Positions 58,892-64,000 of a DNA stretch of 64,000 bases are shown one piece after another; the stretch's first letter is position 1, and the number at the start of each line of letters is the position of its first letter. Below the pieces are notes generated by a model that saw only the letters and a list, made by a program, of their open reading frames with translations, did no database searches and was not told the DNA's origin. Source of the DNA: Fusicatenibacter sp. (GTDB taxonomy: Bacteria > Bacillota > Clostridia > Lachnospirales > Lachnospiraceae); contig JALEOU010000071.1 in NCBI GenBank assembly GCA_022766945.1, positions 62,001-126,000 of the forward strand, in the 5' to 3' direction. The translations under genes were made by a program, and so were the position numbers.

Positions 58892-59862
58892 AGGTTCTCC
58901 TTTCCAAAAGCTGTCAATTCTCCTCTGTTCAGACAGTCATAAAACAGTGGAGTTCCTCCAGTATGGAGAAACAGAATATTTTTCTCTTTGATCTGATGTT
59001 TCTTCAGGTATTCTTCCATGCCAAGAAAAGCCTTTCCGGTATAAACCGGGTCAAGCGGAAGGCTGTTAGTGCGGAACTCTCTTTGAATACACGCAAGAAT
59101 CGCCTCATCATAGAGACCATATCCTCCTCTTCGGTATTCATCTTCCAGAAGAATCTCTTCAGAAAGAGAGAATTCTCTCGGAAAGCCTTTTTCTGCGAGA
59201 AGGGAAGTGACACCCTGTGCGATAATGGAGGAACCTCTTTTGCGGTCCCTTGAAACGGAGATACCGACAATCTTTTTGGCATCACCGTGCAGGAGATGTC
59301 CGCAGATCAGGCCGCTCTGCGTAGCGCCTGTGCCGGAAGCATGAAAGAGATAGTCGAAGGTGATGCCAAGCGTATGCTCCGCCTCGATAATTTCCTGGTA
59401 GGCATCTGCATAGGCACGTGCAGCCACGCCTTCATTGCCGGTCCCGTATTTGTTTCCATAGATATAGTAAGGTTTTCGTCCGGCTCCAAGGAGACGGTTC
59501 CTTGTATCCTCCACAGCTTGAGCGATGGCATTTTTTTTACAGGGAATCATGGAGGCACCAAGCAGTTCCATCAGTCTGGTGTTGGATGTGACGGTGTCAG
59601 AAGCTTCCGACTCACTGTGTGAACAGATAATATAACAGGGAATCTGCTCTATGGCACAACGGTTTGCAATCACCCGGCAAAGATTGGAACTGGTACTTCC
59701 GTAGGCAATCATGGTGTCACAGTTTTTTTCTTTCATATCGTCAAAAAAAGCGTTGGCAATGCGAACTTTGTTTCCCCCAAGACCAAAGGAGAGCAGGTCA
59801 TCCCGCTTTACAAACATACGGTTTCCGGTATCGGAATGAAGTTCATAAACTGGTGTACTCAT
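58885..59862 (-). CDS. PLP-dependent D-cysteine desulfhydrase / ACC deaminase-like protein
   Basis: 325 aa, fold type II PLP enzyme. KRDDLLSFGLGGNKVRIANAF includes the PLP Lys (K32), YGSTSSNLCRVIANRC is the substrate and PLP loop (S-x-N), HASGTGATQSGLICG is the phosphate loop, and FLHTGGTPLF closes it. Similar proteins are D-cysteine desulfhydrases or aminocyclopropane carboxylate deaminases; the specificity cannot be read from sequence. ATG 59862 has CAGGAG about 9 nt upstream; the start at 59880 is too early. First gene of the operon, behind the promoter at 59912-59939. Confidence 0.88.
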   Translation of the reverse strand: MSTPVYELHSDTGNRMFVKRDDLLSFGLGGNKVRIANAFFDDMKEKNCDTMIAYGSTSSNLCRVIANRCAIEQIPCYIICSHSESEASDTVTSNTRLMELLGASMIPCKKNAIAQAVEDTRNRLLGAGRKPYYIYGNKYGTGNEGVAARAYADAYQEIIEAEHTLGITFDYLFHASGTGATQSGLICGHLLHGDAKKIVGISVSRDRKRGSSIIAQGVTSLLAEKGFPREFSLSEEILLEDEYRRGGYGLYDEAILACIQREFRTNSLPLDPVYTGKAFLGMEEYLKKHQIKEKNILFLHTGGTPLFYDCLNRGELTAFGKENLC

Positions 59863-59911
59863 TCTTTTTTCTCCTGTCACTGATCACAGATTTAGATACA
59901 TACGTTTCCTT

Positions 59912-59939
59912 ATTATATCACATCTGATGCTATTGTCAA
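59912..59939 (-). promoter_or_regulatory. Promoter of the PLP enzyme/GT2/ATP-grasp operon
   Basis: Minus strand: perfect -35 TTGACA (59934-59939), 16-bp spacer, perfect -10 TATAAT (59912-59917). A strong constitutive-looking promoter about 40 nt ahead of the ATG. Confidence 0.8.
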
Positions 59940-59958
59940 AGTCTGTCACAATTCCTGG

Positions 59959-59987
59959 TTGACTTTTGGAATCCGGAAAAGTATCAT
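59959..59987 (+). promoter_or_regulatory. Promoter of the GH13 amylosucrase-like gene
   Basis: -35 TTGACT (59959-59964), 17-bp spacer, -10 TATCAT (59982-59987). Back to back with the minus-strand promoter of the PLP operon. Confidence 0.65.
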
Positions 59988-60020
59988 GAAAACAGGAAAT
60001 CAATATGGAGGAGCAAAAGG

Positions 60021-61874
60021 ATGAATTTTGAGTTTGAACAGAGACTTAAAAAACATTATGATGAGCTGAAGTGGCTGTACTGTGAGCTGTACGCAGGACG
60101 GGAGGATATGTTTGATTCCCTTGTGGAAAACATGGAATCCTGGTACGAGACGAGAAAAGAAGACTTAAAAGAGATGGATCGCCTCAGAGAAGCAGATCCT
60201 GCCTGGTATTATTCCAGAAACATGGTAGGAATGATGCTGTACACAGATGCTTTCGCGGGCAACCTGCAGGGAGTCAAAGAAAAACTGGACTATCTGGAGG
60301 AGTGCCGTGTAAACTATCTTCATCTGATGCCGCTTCTGGACACCCCAAAAGGAAAGAGTGACGGCGGATATGCCGTAGCAGATTATCGGACGGTAAGACC
60401 GGACCTTGGCACGATGGATGATCTGGAGGAACTTTCCGACTGCTGCAGAGAGAGAGGAATCAGTATTTGCCTGGATTTTGTCATGAACCATACATCTGAA
60501 GAGCATGAGTGGGCGAGAAGGGCAAGAGCAGGAGAAAAAGAATACCAGGATCGGTATTTCTTCTTTGATACCTATGATATCCCGGCAGAATATGAAAAGA
60601 CCTGCCCTCAGGTATTTCCTACCACAGCTCCAGGCAATTTCACCTGGCTGGATGACATAAAAAAGCATGTCATGACAACTTTCTATCCGTATCAGTGGGA
60701 TCTGAATTACGCTAATCCGGTAGTATTTAACGAAATGGTGTACAATATGCTTTATCTCGTCAATCGTGGAATCGATATCATAAGAATCGATGCGGTACCT
60801 TATATCTGGAAACAGTTAGGCACACCATGCAGGAATCTTCCGCAGGTACATACCATTGTACGTATGATGAGAATGATCTCTGAAATTGTATGCCCGGGTG
60901 TGATTCTTCTCGGCGAAGTGGTGATGGAACCGGAGAAGGTAGTGCCGTATTTTGGATCTGTAGAGAAACCGGAATGCCACATGCTGTATAATGTAACAAC
61001 AATGGCCTCCACCTGGCATACAGTTGCCACGAAGGATACTGCGCTTTTACAGAGACAGATGGATATTGTGTCAGCTCTGCCAAAACAGTACGTATTTTTA
61101 AATTATCTGCGCTGTCATGACGATATCGGATGGGGACTGGATTATCCCTGGCTGAGATATTTCGGTATTTCTGAACCTGCACATAAAAAGTTTCTGAATG
61201 ATTATTTCCAGGGATATTTCCGGGGAAGTAACGCGAGGGGTGAATTGTATAACAACGATCCGGTTCTGCAGGATGCACGTCTGTGCGGTACAACAGCTTC
61301 CCTGTGTGGATTGGAAAGCGGTGAGTATGAGAGAAATGAAGAGAAAATCTGGAGAGCAGTGAAGAAGATTCAGATGCTCAATGCTTATCTCTTCATTCAG
61401 TCGGGTATTCCGGTTGTCTACAGCGGTGACGAGATCGGTCAGCTCAATGACTATACTTATAAGGAATCCGATGACGCAGACCGCAGAGCGGATTCCCGCT
61501 ATCTGCATCGTGGATCCTTCCCATGGCAGAGAGCATCCAGAAGAAGCGTTGAGGGTACGGTTCCCTATGCGATCTTCTCCGCGATGAAACGGATGGAGGA
61601 AATGCGTGCCGCTCATGAGGTGTTTGATGTGGATGCGGATGTCTGGACGCGTATGACGGGAGATACCGGTGTACTCTGTGTCTGCAGAAAGAAAGGAAAG
61701 GAAACCCTTGTGGGTATCTTTAACTTCCAGGATGAGACGAGAACAGCGTGGCTGGATCTTGGAGGGGAAGTGTATGAGAATCTCCTTACCGGTGTGCGGA
61801 TGGGCCTTACCAATGTGACGGTACCTGCAAACGGATATTACTGGTTTTTAAAGATCGAAGAGGAAACAAAATAG
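60021..61874 (+). CDS. Amylosucrase-like GH13 enzyme (subfamily 4 type)
   Basis: 617 aa. An N-terminal helical domain of about 85 residues (FEQRLKKHYDELKWLYCELYAG) is typical of amylosucrase-type enzymes. Barrel motifs: DFVMNHTSEEHEWA, GIDIIRIDAVPYIWK with nucleophile Asp (about 258), LLGEVVMEPEKVV with acid/base Glu, and NYLRCHDDIGWG with the third Asp. GSNARGELYNND and a C-terminal beta domain follow. Amylosucrases make alpha-glucan from sucrose, while close relatives hydrolyse sucrose or act on other glucosides; the product cannot be told by eye. No signal peptide. AGGAGC lies before the ATG. Confidence 0.9.
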   Translation: MNFEFEQRLKKHYDELKWLYCELYAGREDMFDSLVENMESWYETRKEDLKEMDRLREADPAWYYSRNMVGMMLYTDAFAGNLQGVKEKLDYLEECRVNYLHLMPLLDTPKGKSDGGYAVADYRTVRPDLGTMDDLEELSDCCRERGISICLDFVMNHTSEEHEWARRARAGEKEYQDRYFFFDTYDIPAEYEKTCPQVFPTTAPGNFTWLDDIKKHVMTTFYPYQWDLNYANPVVFNEMVYNMLYLVNRGIDIIRIDAVPYIWKQLGTPCRNLPQVHTIVRMMRMISEIVCPGVILLGEVVMEPEKVVPYFGSVEKPECHMLYNVTTMASTWHTVATKDTALLQRQMDIVSALPKQYVFLNYLRCHDDIGWGLDYPWLRYFGISEPAHKKFLNDYFQGYFRGSNARGELYNNDPVLQDARLCGTTASLCGLESGEYERNEEKIWRAVKKIQMLNAYLFIQSGIPVVYSGDEIGQLNDYTYKESDDADRRADSRYLHRGSFPWQRASRRSVEGTVPYAIFSAMKRMEEMRAAHEVFDVDADVWTRMTGDTGVLCVCRKKGKETLVGIFNFQDETRTAWLDLGGEVYENLLTGVRMGLTNVTVPANGYYWFLKIEEETK

Positions 61875-61891
61875 AGCCAGAGGATTCTTAT

Positions 61892-61935
61892 GAGGAAGCG
61901 GCGGCGAACCTGAATATGGGTTTTGCCGCTGTTTC
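61892..61935 (+). terminator. Terminator after the GH13 gene
   Basis: Stem GAAGCGGCGGC (61895-61905) with GCCGCTGTTTC (61925-61935), extended by AACC and GGTT, with G-U pairs and a bulge. A T-rich stretch follows. Confidence 0.7.
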
Positions 61936-61960
61936 TTTCGCATTTTTTTCATCTCTTTCA

Positions 61961-62019
61961 TATGATGATAGTAGAGGCAAACGCAGTTTGCCCGTAGATA
62001 TGGAAATGTTGTTATCATA
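61961..62019 (+). promoter_or_regulatory. Leader hairpins of the binding lipoprotein gene
   Basis: Perfect inner hairpin GGCAAAC-GCA-GTTTGCC (61976-61992), flanked by outer arms TATGAT (61961-61966) and ATCATA (about 62013-62018), just ahead of GGGAGG. Could be an operator or an RNA structure. It does not contain the conserved TPP riboswitch sequence CTGAGA. Confidence 0.4.
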
Positions 62020-62031
62020 AGGGAGGAAATT

Positions 62032-63063
62032 ATGAAAAAGAAGCTGATTTTACTGACTATGGTGACTCTTGCCGGCTTTTCCCTGATCGGATGCAATGCC
62101 AAACCATCGGATTTTGATGGGGACGAAAAGCAAACCGCGTATGAAAAACTGCAGGAAGTGACACTCAATGAGGTGGCTCACTCTATCTTTTATGCTCCGC
62201 AGTATGTTGCGATTGAGGAAGGGTATTTTGAGGAGGAAGGCATCCGGCTGAATCTGGTGACGGGATTTGGAGCAGACAAAGTGCTGACAGCGCTGATTTC
62301 CGGGGAGGCAGATATCGGATTTATGGGTGCAGAATCTACGATCTATGCCTATCAGGAAGGCGCTGCAGATCCTGTGGTCAACTTTGCGCAGCTGACCAGC
62401 CGGGCCGGTAATTTTGTCGTGGCACGCGAGGCGGATCCGGATTTTACCTGGGAGGATCTGATCGGCAAAGAAGTTCTGGGCGGAAGAAAAGGCGGTATGC
62501 CGGAGATGGTTTTTGAGTATGTACTGAAAGAAAAGGGGATTGATCCCCAAAAAGATCTGAAGATCAATCAGAGTATTGACTTTGGCTCGACTGCTGCTGC
62601 ATTCTCGGGCGGTCAGGGAGACTATACCATTGAGTTTGAGCCATCGGCTACTATTCTCGAAAAAGAGGGAAATGGTTATGTGGTGGCTTCGGTGGGCACA
62701 GAATCCGGTTATGTTCCGTATACGTCCTACAGTGCAAAGAAAAGCTATCTTGAAGCAAATACGGAGCTGATTCAAAGGTTTACAAATGCACTTCAGAAAG
62801 GAATGGATTATGTACAGACACACACACCGCAGGAGATTGCTTCCGTGATCGCACCGCAGTTCGCAGAGACGGATGAGGATACCATTGTGACGATCGTGGA
62901 ACGGTACTATGAACAGGAGACCTGGAAATCAAACCTGATATTTGAACAGGATAGCTTTGACCTTCTGCAGGATATTCTGGAAAGCGCAGGGGAATTGGAA
63001 GAGAGGGTGCCCTATGAAGAAATCATTACAACCGAATACGCGAAAAAATCTGTTACAAGTTGA
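62032..63063 (+). CDS. ABC transporter substrate-binding lipoprotein, NMT1/SsuA-like
   Basis: 343 aa. Signal peptide with lipobox L-I-G-C (C21), so it is processed by Lgt. NMT1/THI5-like fold: VTLNEVAHSIFYAPQYVAIEEGYFEEEGIRLNL, ISGEADIGFMGAES, GGRKGGMPEMVFEY, DYTIEFEPSA and SVGTESGYVPYTSYSAKK. Family members bind thiamine precursors, sulfonates, nitrate or riboflavin; the ligand cannot be read here. Neither a permease nor an ATPase gene is adjacent in the window, so it would need partners encoded elsewhere. AGGGAGGAAATT precedes the ATG. The last 10 residues are unstructured. Confidence 0.9.
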   Translation: MKKKLILLTMVTLAGFSLIGCNAKPSDFDGDEKQTAYEKLQEVTLNEVAHSIFYAPQYVAIEEGYFEEEGIRLNLVTGFGADKVLTALISGEADIGFMGAESTIYAYQEGAADPVVNFAQLTSRAGNFVVAREADPDFTWEDLIGKEVLGGRKGGMPEMVFEYVLKEKGIDPQKDLKINQSIDFGSTAAAFSGGQGDYTIEFEPSATILEKEGNGYVVASVGTESGYVPYTSYSAKKSYLEANTELIQRFTNALQKGMDYVQTHTPQEIASVIAPQFAETDEDTIVTIVERYYEQETWKSNLIFEQDSFDLLQDILESAGELEERVPYEEIITTEYAKKSVTS

Positions 63064-63104
63064 TTATCATTTTTACTCAAAAAATTAATGAAATTTTTGC
63101 ATTC

Positions 63105-63138
63105 TTGTCAAATTTTTCGTATATGGTTGTGCTATAAT
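63105..63138 (+). promoter_or_regulatory. Extended -10 promoter before the last gene
   Basis: TGCTATAAT gives an extended -10 (TATAAT at 63133-63138). TTGTCA (63105-63110) lies 22 bp upstream, and TGTCAAA (63106-63112) is one base from the 0A box TGTCGAA. The spacing resembles the spoIIG promoter, but the extended -10 may work alone. Confidence 0.5.
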
Positions 63139-63252
63139 GCTTCCGTGACTTAAAGAAGGGACAGAAAACCGGAAAAACAGACGAGAAGTGTGCAGAAGCT
63201 TCAGCGTCAGATTTTCCGTTTTCTGATAAGTCGAGGGAAGAGGTTTAGAAGA

Positions 63253-64000
63253 ATGACAAAAAAGAAAAAGATGTTGTTGACGCTTGTAGCTGTGATGATC
63301 CTCATTATGGCAGTTGCGTATGCGGGTATGGCAATTTATTTTGGCCGCCATTTTTATTCCAATACAACCATCAATGGAATCAATTGTACGGAGATGGATG
63401 CAAAGGAGGCAAAACAGCTCCTTTCCGATGATGTACACGTTTATACATTGACGCTTGTAGAGATGGATGGAACAAAGGAGATACTCACAGCAGAACAGCT
63501 GGGCCTTTCTTTTCGGGACGATGGGGAAGTGGATCAGCTACTCGAAAACCAGAATTCCTGGCTGTGGATCCGTGAGTTCTTTTCAGATAAACAGCATGAA
63601 TTGAAAGTCAGTGTGGAGGTGGATGAAGACACCGTTCGGTCGGCTGTGAAAGAACTTTCCTGTATGCAGGAAGGAAATTATACATCTCCTGTGGATGCCG
63701 CGCTTGTGGAAACGGACACGGGGTACGAAATTACTCAGGAAGTAGAAGGAAATCAGCTGGATACGGAAAAGACCGTTGCGGCAGTCTGTCAGGCAGCAGT
63801 TGACGGTTCTGAGACGATTGATCTCTCGGCTGCAGGCTGTTACTTAAAACCTGCAGTGTACCAGGATAACGCAGAACTTGTGGAACAGCGAAATTACAAA
63901 AATCAGCTGGTCAGCGCAAATCTGACGATGGACTTTGGCAGCGGAAGGACAGAGACGGTGGATACGGCTCTTTTGAAAACCTGGATTGTGCAGGATGAAA
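63253..64000 (+). CDS. Probable L,D-transpeptidase / peptidoglycan-binding protein, 3' end outside window
   Basis: Open to the last base, 249 codons visible. A basic start (MTKKKKM) and one membrane helix (about 8-29, LLTLVAVMILIMAVAYAGMAIYF), then an extracellular part with FYSNTTINGINCTEMDAKEAKQLL, which matches the first repeat of the PG_binding_4 (YoeB/VanW-type) domain found before YkuD L,D-transpeptidase domains. A second repeat seems to start around residue 120. The catalytic domain, if present, lies outside the window, so the enzyme role is inferred. ATG 63253 is 9 nt after AGAGG. Confidence 0.8.
   Translation, partial: MTKKKKMLLTLVAVMILIMAVAYAGMAIYFGRHFYSNTTINGINCTEMDAKEAKQLLSDDVHVYTLTLVEMDGTKEILTAEQLGLSFRDDGEVDQLLENQNSWLWIREFFSDKQHELKVSVEVDEDTVRSAVKELSCMQEGNYTSPVDAALVETDTGYEITQEVEGNQLDTEKTVAAVCQAAVDGSETIDLSAAGCYLKPAVYQDNAELVEQRNYKNQLVSANLTMDFGSGRTETVDTALLKTWIVQDE

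Noticed and set aside
61875..62031. TPP riboswitch before the NMT1-type binding protein
   Set aside because: The conserved CTGAGA-type thi box is not present, so a thiamine link cannot be claimed from the leader.
1..64000. CRISPR arrays, tRNA or rRNA genes, insertion sequences, prophage genes
   Set aside because: I saw no regularly spaced repeats, cloverleaf-like tRNA sequence, rRNA sequence, transposase or phage protein; all large stretches are explained by ordinary chromosomal genes.

Overview
The window looks like chromosomal DNA from a spore-forming, anaerobic Firmicute of the Clostridia, most likely a gut Lachnospiraceae species. Support for this is the gene order rsmB-rlmN-prpC-prkC-rsgA-rpe-thiN, a reduced dcw cluster with two class B PBPs and TTG-started ftsZ, the sporulation pair spoIIGA-sigE, strong AGGAGG ribosome binding sites, and several glycoside hydrolases typical of plant- and starch-glycan users. 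I see no rRNA, tRNA, CRISPR array, insertion sequence or prophage gene. Assignments rest on motifs read by eye; no database search was possible.

Layout. 1-9654 (+): housekeeping operon: rRNA methylation (rsmB, rlmN), the PP2C phosphatase / PASTA kinase pair, rsgA, rpe, thiN, ychF and lgt, closed by a perfect 21-bp bidirectional terminator. 9711-11658 (-): FucO-type lactaldehyde reductase and a TetR regulator. 11972-24442 (+): division and cell wall cluster starting with a promoter overlapped by three 10-bp MraZ boxes: mraZ, rsmH, ftsL-like, two PBPs, murD, ftsW, murA, ftsQ, ftsZ. mraY, murE, murF, murG and ftsA are not here. 24467-26353: divergent aroE and aroD. 26438-28235 (+): spoIIGA-sigE behind a promoter with a 21-bp spacer and a Spo0A-like box, as in the Bacillus spoIIG promoter. 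28235-38835: GH27 alpha-galactosidase with a divergent AraC regulator, an NSS transporter, a domain-swapped GH3 enzyme and SbcCD. 38846-44187: DUF308 membrane protein, a sigma-like protein without region 4, trpB2 with aroK, and an unrecognised membrane protein. 44237-49548 (+): LacI regulator, oligo-1,6-glucosidase and GH31 enzyme, with a LacI-type operator and a leader hairpin. 49688-51181 (-): serine hydrolase of the beta-lactamase family. 51411-56748 (+): glycerol module glpP-glpK-glpA-like-glpB-like-DUF1667, with a strong leader terminator that is a candidate GlpP target. 56753-59862 (-): tightly coupled PLP enzyme, GT2 and ATP-grasp operon of unknown product. 60021-64000 (+): GH13 amylosucrase-like enzyme, an orphan NMT1-type binding lipoprotein and the start of a probable L,D-transpeptidase-type wall protein.

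Most promising for new biology: the PLP/GT2/ATP-grasp operon; the hairpin that buries both the ribosome binding site and the start codon of the second PBP, which also carries KTA in place of KTG; a pair of related intergenic hairpin repeats at 25396 and 49631; the sigma-like protein lacking region 4; and the spoIIG and glp leader structures.
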